DNA of 64,000 nt from Symsagittifera roscoffensis (taxonomy: Eukaryota > Xenacoelomorpha > Acoela > Convolutidae): positions 66,311,374-66,375,373 of the forward strand of contig NC_087065.1 in NCBI RefSeq assembly GCF_963678635.1, written 5' to 3'. Position numbers and translations under genes: made by a program. The notes under the pieces are model-generated. The model ran no database searches. It saw only the letters and a program-made list of their open reading frames with translations, and was not told where the DNA came from. The number at the start of each line of letters is the position of its first letter. Positions within the stretch are counted from its first letter, which is position 1. This document shows, piece by piece, positions 23,044 to 33,773 of this stretch.

Positions 23044-24235
23044 TTAAATAGTTGTTGAGATATTGTACCTGAGGAGGGGGTCAAGGATTTTTGATAAGTT
23101 GAGATAGGTTTTCTGGAGGGAATGAAAAATTACGAAAAAACTGCAAAAAATTATGAGGAGTAGGAACAATATTTCAAAAGTGTCTATGATGAAAAATAAA
23201 ATAATTTGAAAAAACACTGATGGGACGGAAGAAGTTTGAATGAAAGAATTGATTGAAAGAAAAGCATTTGAGAAATGTCTCCTCTTGCCAAACTATTTAT
23301 TATTTTCCGAGTCAAAACTAGAGTCTGATCGGATTGTTTGATAATTTTTGACAAGTGTGTTGACTATGGGCAATTTTTGGGAAGGGGAAGTCCTTGGGTC
23401 TAGAAACGAGCTTTAATACTTTTTCATGAGGGAAATTTGAAGTGTAAATTGAGACAATTTTGTTGATCTTTGTACTAGTTGATAGGGGAGGGGTTGTAAC
23501 ATTAAGATTTTGTTTAATTCAATTGTCAAATAAGAGCGTGTTGCTTATTTTTGACCTGGATGTCTTTAAGTTATAGTATCATTTATGTTTGAAGACAGTT
23601 AAGTGTCGGCTAAAGAAGAGGTGTCAGAATGAGCTGACGTTTATAAAATTTCTGATCGGCCAAGGTTGAACTAGTTGTTAAAGAGTGACATCATGAATCA
23701 TAGAAAAGAGAAGAAACATTTGTTTTAATTTAAAATTTTTAAAATGATTTTTCAATTGGATAGGGGTTGTTGAAGTTCAACTTTCTTTAATATTTTGGGT
23801 TAAGGGATGAATGTGTTTTTCTCTTTCCCTGGTTGATTCCGGGTTTGTGATGATTTTCGTTGTTGAGAGTTTTTTTGTTTCTTGTGATTGAATTTTTTTC
23901 TTGTAGTTTTCGATTTTTCCTTTGTTATTGCTATTTCGTTGAAACTTTTGCTGGGTTATTTTAAGTGTAGAGATTTTAAGTTCGGCTTGTGTAAATAGTC
24001 TTGAATTTACTGGAGTAAGGTTCATTTTGTTTGTACCTTCGTGTGAATATAGTAATGATGCGCCTATTCTAAAATTTGAAGCGTCACACATAGCATAAAT
24101 TGGTTGATCTGGATCTGTGATCGTATTCGTTAATTGTTCAGTGAGAAGAATCTTTATTTCTTCGAAACGTTTCTGGTGTTCTAATGTCCATTCAAAACTA
24201 TTTTGTGTCTAAGGATATCATGGAACTGTCTTAAT
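23044..24235 (-). mobile_element. deleted unit D1: spacer plus RNase H fused to integrase tail
   Basis: From 23,044 to about 23,750 this is the pol-env spacer. The frame 23,777-24,091 starts in RNase H (MCDASNFRIG, LTPVNSRLFTQAELKISTL) and passes in frame into the Lys/Gln-rich integrase tail (KITQQKFQRNS). Nearly all of RNase H and all of integrase is missing. The same fusion point occurs in D2. Confidence 0.7.
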
Positions 24236-25490
24236 AATAAATGTGAATAAATGTTGAATAAATGTCTTAATATTTAGATAGTTGTTGAGATATTGTACCT
24301 GAAGAGGTGGTCAACGAATTTTGAGAAATTGAGTTAGGCTTTTTGGAGGGAATGAAAAATTACGAAAAAACTGCAAAAATTATGAGGAATAGGAAAATTA
24401 TTTCAAAAGTGTCTATGATGAAAAATAAATTAATTTGAAAAAAAAATTGATAGGAATGAAAAAGTTTTAGAATTATTCTTTTGAAAAGTCGAATTGATTG
24501 AGAGAAAAGCATATGAGAAATGACTCGTCTAGCCGAATTATTTTTTTATTTTCCGAGTCAAAATTTGAGTCTGATCGGAGTGTTTGATAATTTTTGGCAA
24601 GTGGGTTGACTATGCGCAGTTTTTGGGAACGGGAAGTCCTTGGGTCTAGAAACGAGCTTTAATACTTTTTCATGAGGGAAATTTGAAGTGTAAATTGAGA
24701 CAATTTTGTTGATCTTTGTACTAGTTGATTAGGGAGGGTTGTGAAATCAAGATTTTGTTTAATTCAATTGTCAAATAAGAGCGTGTTGCTTATTTTTGAC
24801 CTGGATGTCTTTAAGCTATAGTATCATTTATGTTTGAAGACAATTAAGTGTCGGCTAAAGAAGAGGTGTCAGAATGAGGTGACGTTTATATAATTTCTGA
24901 TCGGCCAAGGTTGAACTAGTTGTTAAAGAGTGACATCATGAATCATGGAAAAGAGAAGAATTATTTGTTTTAATTTAAAATTTTTAAAATGATTTTTCAA
25001 TTGGATAGGGGTTGTTGAAATTCAACTTTCTTTAATATTTTGGGTTAAGGGATGAATGTGTTTTTCTCTTTCCCTGGTTGATTCCGGGTTTGTGATGATT
25101 TTCGTTGTTGAGAGTTTTTTTGTTTCTTGTGATTGAATTTTTTTCTTGTAGTTTTCGATTTTTCTTTGTTATTGCTATTTCGTTGAAACTTTTGCTGGGT
25201 TATTTTAAGTGTAGAGATTTTAAGTTCGGCTTGTGTAAATAGTCTTGAATTTACTGGAGTAAGGTTCATTTTGTTTGTACCTTCGTGTGAATATAGTAAT
25301 GATGCGCCGATTCTAAAATTTGAAGCGTCACACAGCATAAATTGGTTGATCTGGATCTGGGATCGTATTCGATAATTGTTCAGTGAGAAGAATCTTTATT
25401 TCTTCGAAACGTTTCTGGTGTTCTAATGTCCATTCAAAACTATTTTGTGTCTAAAGATATCATGGAAATGTCTTAAAAATAATTGCCTTT
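24236..25490 (-). mobile_element. deleted unit D2, tandem copy of D1
   Basis: Tandem repeat of D1 at an offset of about 1,268 bp in the RNase H part. The fusion frame at 25,045-25,338 starts LCDASNFRIG and shares the same RNase H/integrase-tail junction (about 25,200 here, 23,957 in D1). The frame shifts after the junction by one lost base. The tandem boundary near 24,236 joins RNase H to a remnant of the membrane-segment ORF (AATGTCTTAATATTTAG). Confidence 0.7.
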
Positions 25491-26575
25491 TGTAGACATA
25501 ATTACTTATAAAATTAAGCATTTCAAGGGTTTCTTGGATTTTCTTTTTATTTGATGGAGATTGGTGTTTTATTTTAGCATCTATGCGAGATTTTAATGGT
25601 GTGATTGTGTTTTCTTCAATAATATGTCCAGGAATTTAACACGGGTGAGAAAGAAATGTGATTTACCTGGGGCTGCTTTCACGTTTTTGTTAAGTAAGAT
25701 TTGGTGAATTTTTTCGAATACTTCAAACATTTCGTGTTTTGCTTGTGATTGCAAGAAAACATCGTCTACATACGTTATGACTTTTTTACTGAGAATGAAT
25801 ACTCGAAAAATTTTACTCATAACTGCTGAGAATGCTGCTGGTCCTATGGAGACTCCATAAAAAATTCTAATAAATTCGGTTTAATGGTTTCCAATAACAG
25901 AAATAGAATTGTTTTAAACGTCGTGATTGTTCATCTAGTGGCATTTGGTTGTATGCGCTGTTCATGTCAGCTGTTATAAAAATTTTTCCGCTTATTTTTG
26001 AGCGAATTACTCAAATTGGTTCGATGGCCCAATTTCATTTAGATTCATCAATGAGTGAATTGAGGTATCTAGCGTCTAGAACGATGTTTATTGAGTTTCC
26101 TTTAGCGAAAAAACTACCGGGATTTATGAATGTGTTTCCTTTCAGTTGTTCTTCTTTAATAATTGTAGAAAAGATTTGGTTTTGTTCTAAAATATATGGT
26201 AATTTTTTCACTATATCTTATAAATGAATTAGAAAATTACTTGCTCGTTGTTCTTTGAAAACTGTGTCAGCTTTTAAAGGAAGATGTAGTAGTGAGTTTA
26301 CTTTTCCAACATCAAATTCAGTTGTAGCGTAAGCCATTGGGTATTTAAGCAGTAGTTGTGCTAAATGTTCAAATTCTTGTTGTATAATTTGAGAGTATTG
26401 AAAATTAAACATTGCAAGAAATTTCTGTTGTTAAGTGGTATATTTTGAAATTTGAAATTGTGTTTAAATAAGGTGTTTTAGTAAAGTTATCTGTTTTTCG
26501 TTTTGAATCAATTTTTATACTGTTAATTGATAGTTCTTCATTGAGAAATGTTGATTGACTTTTTTCTAGTCATTT
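25491..26575 (-). pseudogene. pol: reverse transcriptase, copy D
   Basis: The fingers block at 26,218-26,412 contains TTEFDVGKVNSLLHLPLK, the usual start of RT in this family. The palm is broken into frames around 25,900-26,200. The frame 25,593-25,820 has a YVDD box at 25,761-25,772, a normal variant of YLDD. It connects upstream to the protease linker in the ancestral order, and downstream, through the start of RNase H, to unit D2. Confidence 0.82.
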
Positions 26576-27400
26576 CAAGATGTTATTTACTGTATATGCT
26601 GTTTCTACTGTGGGATAATTTTTTGCATTTGTTTCACAGAATCCTAATAGTCCTGGAGGTAACTTTATTTCATATGAAGATTTATTGTAGACGTGCAAAG
26701 AAATTATATCTGAATTTGTATTTTTTTGTGTGTTTTACTGATGAGATTGTTACTCAAAAAATGTATGAATTGGTTTGAATGCAAGGTCTGAAATAAACAG
26801 TCGTTGTCTGTTTTGTTTTATGTTGTATTGATGGACTTGGCTTATTGAGAAGTTGAACACATATCCTGCTAATGGTTTCAGCTGTATTCGTTCTTGGTTG
26901 TAATGGTAAAATTTCGAGAAAATTGAAGGTTTTTTATTTAATCTTTGAAAGAATATGATTGATGTGTTTTTCATTCTTCTGTATTTATCTTTAATATGCT
27001 ATTTGCTATATTAAGATTTTAAAAGTGGGAGTATATTTAGTAAAAAATGGTTGCGTTTTGTATCTGTAATATGAATTAATGTTTGATGGGTTTATTTAAA
27101 AGTTTAATTTGTTCCATTGTTCAAGTGGGAAAGAGGAGTAATTGAAATTTTCCAAAATTTGTTAAAGTTGATCCTTTTGCTCTAGCTCGTCTGCTGGAAG
27201 TCTATCAAGGTAACAATTTTGGATGTAGAGATTGTATTTCATTCTATCTGGGAATGTTCATGATATGTGATTCTGCTCCTGATTCTATTAAGAAATCAAT
27301 TCCGAGGTCTGGTGATTGAAAGGTTTCGCTATTTGGACTTTCTAAGAGAAGTGGGATTGTCCAAATTTTTCTTTAGGTGGTTGTATTTTATTATCTGTAC
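26576..27400 (-). pseudogene. pol: protease and protease-RT linker, copy D
   Basis: The linker frame 26,750-26,974 (LAGYVFNFSISQVHQYN, LAFKPIHTFFE) corresponds to 48,320-48,450 on the plus strand. The retropepsin site at 27,274-27,285 reads ESGA, with catalytic Asp replaced by Glu as at 19,005-19,016. The shared substitution suggests both copies descend from an already inactive source. Confidence 0.65.
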
Positions 27401-28520
27401 TTTGGTATATATTGTTCTTACTCAACTTCATTTAAGTTATTGTTCGGTATAGTATGTTATGATTTGTGTATTTTCTGAAATTTCAAGGTCCAAAAAGTTT
27501 TTCCTTGTTTTGATAATAATTCGATTCAATTGGTATTTCGTATTCCTTTTCAATCTGAAGAATGTTTACTGGAAGCGAAATTTCTAATTCGCTCTCATCA
27601 TCTGTGGATTCTAAATTTATGGCTTTTAGTTGTAATTCTGATTTTTCTGTATTGTCAATACTGGGAAAGTCTGATTGGGTTTCTTCAGTTGATTCTACCT
27701 CGTTGATTTGTCTTGGATGTTTAGGTGTACTACTTCAATAATTTTATTGTGGATTTTTTATATAGATTTTTATTCCTATATGGTGACTGAGAAAACTTTC
27801 TCTGTCCATTTGAATTAAAATTTCGGTTTTGAAGTAGTCATGTGATGATCTGATATTTGAATAGTTTCTTGATCTATTATCTAAGTTTTCTCTCTCCCTA
27901 CTGTTTGAGTAGTTTCTGCTTTGGTTATACGAGGAATTTCTGGAACGGTTTTTTGAATAATGTCAATTTCGAGAGTTTGAATATGAAAGATACCTCTTAT
28001 AACTTGAATAGTTACTTCTGTTTGAGTTTGATCTTGAATGATTGTTTCGATATTGTTTGTTTTGACTGTTTGATCGACTATATCTATTTTAACAGGAAAT
28101 TTGTGAGTTTCTTCGATCTGGAGATCTCCCGCGGTAGATATTTCGGTAAGGTGATTGTTTTCTAGAGGTATTCTAGTTATTTGGGAGTGATTTTCCTGAA
28201 TTATTATTACTTTGAATGTTTTCAATTGGTTAATTCTCGTCTTTTTCTTGTACTGATAAAAGGATTTATTTGGTTTTTTCATATTTCTGTGGTTTGTTTT
28301 GATCAAATTGTTGTTTTTGTTTACATTCAGCAATGCTATGTCCACATCTACGGCATTAAACACACCACTTTGGAATGATGGTTTGCCTTTAAATTTTGGG
28401 TTTTTCTCGTAGATATTTAATATTTGATTGATTTTTTCAGCTAGTTCAGTGTCGGAATCATGAATGTTATTTATTTTTGTAGTTTTATTGATGTATGGAA
28501 GTAGTTGTATGGATATTGTT
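27401..28520 (-). pseudogene. gag: Gag nucleocapsid and linker, first 7.5-kb unit
   Basis: A 160-codon frame at 27,881-28,363 covers the region, but comparison with the plus-strand copy shows the true frame at the zinc knuckle is another one: Cys-Val-stop-Cys-Arg-Arg-Cys-Gly-His-x4-Cys at 28,323-28,364, with the stop at 28,356-28,358. The CX2CX4HX4C spacing is otherwise kept. The knuckle would bind element RNA. After it come Lys/Gln-rich and then Thr/Ile/Gln-rich segments leading to protease. Confidence 0.7.
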
Positions 28521-29110
28521 TAATTATTGTATTTTTAAATTTTCTGTTTCTTTCAGCTTCATAGTGAATTCAGCTCGTTCTAGCTTGTCTACTAGTTTTC
28601 GGAAATCTATAGCAGACATTCGAATTGAGAATGGACGCGATGCTAGCTTTCTTATCGCAAGTTTTCGTAATTGAGGTAATAGGGTCATCATCAAGGTTTC
28701 TGTCATTTTTGTGTTTTTATAATTATGCGTTTTAAGGAATATGACTTTCTTTCTAATGTTTCGATTCTTACTGTAAATTGTTTAATTGTTTCATTAGGGA
28801 GTCTACGAATTTCGTTGCATAAATATCTTTGATGTTGTTTATTTCTCTCTCGGAATCGAACATTTTTGAAAATTTTTGTGTGAATCATTTGCAGTCTGAT
28901 TTAATATATATATGTAAACTGAAAACCATTCTTGGGCTGCGCCAACAAGTGCGGTTTGGATTAGGGCTGTGCGTCTATGTATCCAATTTTGATGAAGTGG
29001 CATATATACTGGTTCAGGTCCTATATTTAAAATTAAATTAGCTGTGACTGCGTTTAAATAATCTTCTAGTGAGTATTCAGGATCTGTTCCTGTTAATATC
29101 ATTAGTGGTT
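28521..29110 (-). pseudogene. gag: Gag capsid domain, first 7.5-kb unit
   Basis: Frames 28,839-29,102, 28,703-28,888 and 28,524-28,706 together form a retrotransposon-gag-type capsid: FTGTDPEYS-like start (ILTGTDPEYSLEDYLNAV), NWIHRRTALIQ, AAQEWF, then CNEIRRLPNETIKQF and a Leu-rich end. The AAQEWF block is the Trp-containing motif usual in these capsid domains. Two frame changes break it. The plus-strand counterpart is 45,922-46,580. Confidence 0.75.
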
Positions 29111-30300
29111 TATTAGAATATATAGAAGATCAACCAATAAGGTATGGATTCATAGTGATTTGAAGTGATTCTGCGGCATTTGATATTTGCGAAAAAGTTG
29201 TAAGTTGTGGTTTTGTAATTTCATGTTGTTGTTAGTGATATAGTAGTGGATTTCATTTTGCATTTGAGTTGGTTAATAACCTTGTTAATTTATAGTATTT
29301 TGTGATTGAAAGTTATGATTAATTAATGCTGAGTTTTGTCTTGTTTGTTGTGTTTGTTCAATTCGTGTATGTGGTTCAAAAACATCTAGTTGAGAAACAG
29401 GATCTGGTTGATCAATATTCCAATTTTGAATTTTGTTGATTTGTGCTAAATCGTTGTTGATTTTAGTTGGAATAATCTTCATCTTCTGAGTTATGTGGTT
29501 GATTCCTAACGTTTATTAGTCATGTTTTTATTTTGTTGGAAGAACGGATAGTTTTAGCTACGATCCACTGTAGCTCGTGGTTGATCGTTGAAAAATACTG
29601 AGTGAGAGGCTTGTTATGGTACATTTTGATCACAGTTTTGTGCTTGTGACTGATTTCGACTGTTCATACTGGGGTTTTTTTTATTTTGGATGTTGAAAAA
29701 AGGTGCAGTTATGATCTGAAAAGTTGTTTCTATAAGACGTTTTTTTGTTTATTTGTTTGTCGTGATGGTGTTACTCATTTAAATGATTGATAATCCTATT
29801 GCGTGAGTTTTTTTGGAGTGACAGAAGCTTTTACTGTGGAATGTATAGTTGTTTGCAGAAATTTTGTATTTTAGTTTTTTGAAGTTTTAAGTGGAAGATA
29901 AATGGGGGAGATATATTGTTGGGTTGTTGTTGGCATTATTTCGGCTATTTCTTCATCAATGAAATGTTATGGAGTTTGAATTTCTTGTTGTGTAGCATTT
30001 CCTCTTCCATTTAAACTTTCTTGGGTAATAATGAATGTGGAGTTTAAGCTGTTATTTCCTGTCCTGTCAGTGAACATTGCATTATAATTTAAAGGCGTTG
30101 CATCCTTAGTAAGTGGAGTTATTCTAGCATAGTCTTTATTGACAGAAATAGTAGTTATTGCTGTCCTTGATATGTTAGTTTTTATAATAATAAACGATGG
30201 ATGAGACCAATCAGGGTCCCAAACATAAACTGTTTCATCTGCTAATACAGTTTCATCGTCTGAATTTTGCGGTCGAAACATGTTTCTTGATAGTGCTTTG
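29111..30300 (-). pseudogene. gag: Gag amino-terminal region, first 7.5-kb unit
   Basis: The frame 29,967-30,281 contains VWDPDWSHPSF and LTKDATPLNYNAMF. The plus-strand gag at 34,420-34,640 and 42,000-42,180 has matching WDPEWSHP and TPLNYNSF blocks, so the region is gag in the opposite orientation. The stretch 29,285-29,482 is Gln/Asn-rich. The second unit has lost the ATG at 30,281 (ACG at 37,828). Confidence 0.65.
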
Positions 30301-30680
30301 AGATCAATGTTATGGAAAAAAATGATTATAAACCATGCCAGTATTCTTTGTAAATCTACTTGATGTTTTGTGAGATTTCGTTACTAGAAAGGTTTTCATG
30401 GATTGCATTTAAAGATTTTGAGAAAAGATAGATTTCTTGTGTTTAAGTTGAATGTCGGGACATTTGAGTTGATGACTCATTTTGTGTTCCGTTCAATTCT
30501 AGTATAGATAGATATCTATAAGTAATTGTTCTTTGAAATTGGAACATTTGTGATATAAATATTTGTGATCTGGTTCCAGTAGCTCACTTTATGGTATTCC
30601 AAATATTGTTGATTTTAACAGCAGTTTCCACCGCAGGTCTATTTTCAAACTGTTTTGCAAAAAAAAGGAATAGAACACAT
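30301..30680. other. gag leader, minus element, first unit
   Basis: AT-rich; no open frame worth naming. Probably the region between the matrix-like start of gag and the insertion-like segment at 30,680-31,216. Confidence 0.4.
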
Positions 30681-31216
30681 TGAGAGAGACAAATCTCGGC
30701 TCGAGGTGGTCGACTTATGTTTTTATCCAAGGAGGTTTGGCGAGCTTTGACGTTCTTTATCGAAACAGACTATGTTTTGAGTTTGTGGTGGACTTAGAAA
30801 CACTGCAGCCTCTTGACTTTGAAAGGCGAAACCAAAGTCGAGAATTTCGACCTGGGTTATATTCCAGTTATTTGATTTGCTGAAAAGTTCATATTCTCTC
30901 AACGCGCTTCTAGTCCATAACTGCGCATTGTCCATTGTGCCATTTTTTCCGGTCTGAAATTGGCGTAAATGACATCACGCCTGAAGTCGATACTTTAGAA
31001 TCTAAAGAGCGTGAATTGGCAGTGAACTGGGAAATTTTGTGTGTGGGGGTGGCTATGCTGTCTTCCTCACAGGGAGTAGACTCCCTTACCTCCAAACTAA
31101 TTTTTCACCATGGGTACCTGATAACCTTGCGTACCTGGTCGGAGACCATCGCAACCCAAAATCAGGAAAACCCAACCGTCGCGACCCAAAATGTGAAAGG
31201 CGATAGTTTATTCTAG
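30680..31216. other. GC-richer leader segment of unknown origin, first unit
   Basis: Base composition differs from the AT-rich retroelement on both sides. Both strands have open frames: plus 30,935-31,216 (93 codons), minus 30,723-30,935 (70 codons, starts MDNAQLWTRSALREYELF) and minus 30,910-31,095. It contains two near-copies of an ACCCAAAA motif preceded by CGCAA or CGCGA (31,149 and 31,179) and a short inverted repeat around 30,836-30,853. No counterpart is visible in the plus-strand leader. It could be captured host DNA or a small inserted repeat. I recognise no domain. Confidence 0.4.
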
Positions 31217-31221
31217 CAATT

Positions 31222-31430
31222 CGAGTTTAAATCCGCGGTGGCTTTCTCATAGAGTAATTTTGGATAAGATACATCTTTCTTGATAAGATACACCGTTCGT
31301 CACGCTTTCTTGTTTTCGGCCGGCTAGAATCGTACAACTTCTTACTCTAATAACAATCCTGATCTCGCTCATATGTTTCCTAGTCTCAATAAATCTGTTA
31401 GAGGTTAGAGGAGAGAAGCCCTTTATTTTT
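31222..31430 (-). mobile_element. LTR of the minus element, diverged, first unit
   Basis: Reading on the minus strand, this aligns with the last 200 bases of LTR B: the GAGACTAG...AAGTTGTACGATT and GGCCGAAAAC blocks and an end at TTAAACTCG (31,222). The last 30 bases match the LTR end at 60,913 better than the plus LTRs, so it belongs to that subfamily. The remainder to about 31,650 may be degraded LTR. Confidence 0.6.
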
Positions 31431-31719
31431 TTTTCTTGCTGGAACTATGGTTTTTTCAGTTTTACAATATTTGAAAAGTATTACAGTATTTTTACGTAAG
31501 TTTTATTAATGAATGATTAGTTATAAACACTTTACAGTGACAAATATCAAGGTATCTTATAAATACTTAAAGTACTTGCACGCTAAGAAGTGGGTCAAAA
31601 TATCAAAACCTTCCTTGAAGTAAAAAATGATTTGGAGCGAATTTTTTTTTAAGTGGAACCAGATCTAAACTATAAATTGTTAATGGTTATAAATTAGGTG
31701 TTTTATCCCTATAAAATAT

Positions 31720-31726
31720 TAAACAC
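31720..31726 (+). promoter_or_regulatory. TATA box in LTR B
   Basis: TATAAAA within CCCTATAAAATATT, placed as expected for the U3 promoter. The same box occurs at 39,259-39,265; LTR E has CATAAAA instead. Confidence 0.45.
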
Positions 31727-31770
31727 TAACCAATCATACTCCATCGAACTAACAACCCACTTATTTGTGA

Positions 31771-31798
31771 GTGCTGAAATTACTTGTAATTTCAGCAC
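31771..31798. repeat. LTR palindrome, copy B
   Basis: Same perfect 13-bp inverted repeat as at 285-312, about 45 bases downstream of the TATA box, so it would lie near the 5' end of the transcript. Confidence 0.75.
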
Positions 31799-32033
31799 CA
31801 GAAAGATTTGAATTTAACTTACAACTTAGTTGATTTCTCCAAGAGACCGAATCGTAACAAAACTAGTATAGTCTAGATCTTTGAGACTAAGAGATATAAG
31901 ATTAAGATTAAGATCGGTATTAGACTAAGAAATTGCACGAACCTATCCGGCCGAAAATAAGATAGCGTGACGAGCAGACGGTGTCTCCTATCTGAAATTA
32001 ATCCATGAGTTAGAACATCCATCCCAACTCATC

Positions 32034-32051
32034 TGGTGCGAACAAAAGTCT
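32034..32051 (+). promoter_or_regulatory. candidate primer-binding site
   Basis: TGGTGCGAACAAAAG begins two bases after the LTR end, the position of a tRNA primer-binding site in Ty3/gypsy elements. It would pair with a tRNA whose 3' end reads ...TTCGCACCA. I cannot name that tRNA from memory. Same sequence at 39,582 and 42,480. Confidence 0.45.
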
Positions 32052-32128
32052 CGAACAAGACCTTAAAAAACATATGTTAGCTTAGAAAAAACAAAATAGG
32101 TTAGAATTGAACAAAAACATTTTCAAAA

Positions 32129-32341
32129 ATGTCACATGACAATATTTTAATTGAAATGTCTCTACAACTCAATAGATCAGAGCCATTATTTCGAACAATA
32201 CGAGATCTACCCGGTATTGGAAGAAGACCTCGGACAAGAGACGATATACGGCTACAAAGTTTCATGGCCGTACGGCAAAAGCTAACACAAACTTTTATCT
32301 TTAGAATTCTATCAGCAATAAATTTTGATTTTCATTTATAA
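32129..32341 (+). CDS. short leader ORF, first unit
   Basis: A 70-codon frame 95 bases after the LTR. The residues from about 17 onward (RTIRDLPGIGRRPRTRDD) are basic and Pro/Gly-containing, unlike chance translation of AT-rich DNA. The copies at 39,677 and 42,575 have 77 codons because of a short in-frame insertion after RLQ. No family recognised. It could be a leader peptide, the start of gag, or chance. Confidence 0.3.
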   Translation: MSHDNILIEMSLQLNRSEPLFRTIRDLPGIGRRPRTRDDIRLQSFMAVRQKLTQTFIFRILSAINFDFHL

Positions 32342-33449
32342 ACATAGTATCTTTGAAGAAAATTCTTCAACGATCATTACAGGCGCTAAACTTAGTATTA
32401 TACAATAACGACTGATAAAAACATCTCTAGTCGTTTCCTCCAGAAATGTAGTAAATTTAAAAAGATGTCTGAAAAAAATTTATTTATTGAATATAAAATT
32501 ATAAAAAATAGTTAGACTGAACAAAAATTGTTAGTATATATAAATCATCTCTTCATCCCCAGCTTCATCACCTAAACAAAACAGCGAATCATAAACCCAC
32601 TAACACCATCAAAAAAGTTTTCTATCAATTAAACTTAAAATTATTTATGAAGGACTATCCTAATACTTATTTTCAATTAGAGTAAACTCCTTTAAATTTA
32701 ACAGATCATCAAGGCTTCCCTTGGATCTTTCATTCACTTTTATCTCAATTATCTTTCATTTCATTAAATTTATATCCTGATCATCAAGGCTGATCTTTGG
32801 ATCAAATAGAACAATTTTGTTCTTCCCCTCACGATTAATAAAGTGTCTAACGATCTCAAACGTCGATTCACTACCCAACCCTTCCTCAAGACCCAGGACT
32901 AATAGAAACTTTTCAATCAATCTAACCATTCTAATTAAAATAAACAGTGAAGAACTTCGGTTATTCATCCTTCACTTGATACCCCACTCACCTGATCCAG
33001 GATAATACTTAAACTTAGTAAGTTTAAAATAGTATCTAACGAACTACTTGTGTTCTAATTATAACTGAACCTTGTGGATCGATTTACTATTCTCCAACCC
33101 TTGAACACAATCACTACCTCTTTGTAAGATTAAGTAAATTAACACCTTAACTTAGACTAGCCACGAGAAAAAAAACATGCTCCTGAACCGATATATGCTT
33201 TTCTCTCCAAAACTGAATACATGACCCAAGTTAGGCGAAAAATCGTAAGGACTAACAGTTTAGGACATTAAAACTTACTAATCACAAAATTGCATCCATC
33301 GTCCTAAACCTTTTGTCACTAGACAATTTAGGAATTAAACAAACAATCGTATTACACATTTGTGAAATAAATAACGAAAAAGATGACCTCGTAATCTTTC
33401 CACACAAACAAACAATAGGATATGTTCGAGCAAAACGACAAACAATTAA
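32342..33449. other. long leader between LTR and basic ORF, first unit
   Basis: About 1.1 kb without a convincing gene. Two degenerate protein-like stretches occur: plus strand about 33,287-33,449, an open frame without ATG ending in a KQTIGYVRAKRQTIK segment, and minus strand 32,756-32,968. A GATCATCAAGGCT motif is repeated at 32,703 and 32,779. It may hold remnants of an upstream ORF. Confidence 0.4.
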
Positions 33450-33773
33450 ATGAAAAAATTTAAGCAAACAAAGACAAACAGATTTTCACGAAAAAGATTT
33501 TCAAAGCGAAGAAACGCAGTCTCCGAATCAGAAACCAGTTTTTTAGAAGAACTTTACAAGCTAAAAGACTCCGTAAATAAAAAGGACCAAGTCAATGATC
33601 AATTATATTTTTCTGACTCAGAAACTACATCACATTCATCAATACAAGGAAAACGAAGAATAAAAAAGACATACAAAAACAAACCAGTACGTCTATACAA
33701 TTGGAATCAACCAATAAATCACATTGAACATTACACACTAACAGTCATAAAACACAAAAATGAATCAAAGTGA
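33450..33773 (+). CDS. small basic ORF upstream of gag, first unit
   Basis: 107 codons, strongly basic at the amino end (NRFSRKRFSKRR), then an acidic/Ser-rich middle (YFSDSETTSHSS), then basic again. It overlaps the start of gag by 13 bases (gag ATG at 33,761). The three copies (41,020 and 43,918) are intact and differ at one residue (E/K). An Arg-rich amino end suggests nucleic-acid binding or nuclear entry; this is inference. Its intactness where gag itself is broken is notable, but the copies are too recent for that to prove selection. Confidence 0.5.
   Translation: MKKFKQTKTNRFSRKRFSKRRNAVSESETSFLEELYKLKDSVNKKDQVNDQLYFSDSETTSHSSIQGKRRIKKTYKNKPVRLYNWNQPINHIEHYTLTVIKHKNESK

Larger units (their letters stand above)
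31654..32031 (+). mobile_element. LTR copy B (5' LTR of plus element, first unit)
   Basis: Aligns with LTR E from GGAACCAGATC onward, lacking its first 17 or so bases. It ends AACTCA at 32,031. A TATAAAA box sits at 31,720-31,726 and the 13-bp palindrome at 31,771-31,798. Two bases after the end a TGG primer-site-like sequence follows, which makes it a 5' LTR. Confidence 0.7.

Noticed and set aside
27881-28363. 160-codon minus frame as a novel protein
   Set aside because: Comparison with 46,700-47,000 shows it is an out-of-frame reading of the gag nucleocapsid and linker.
30935-31216. 93-codon plus frame as a host gene
   Set aside because: Competing open frames occur on the other strand and I recognise no domain; kept only as an unexplained segment.
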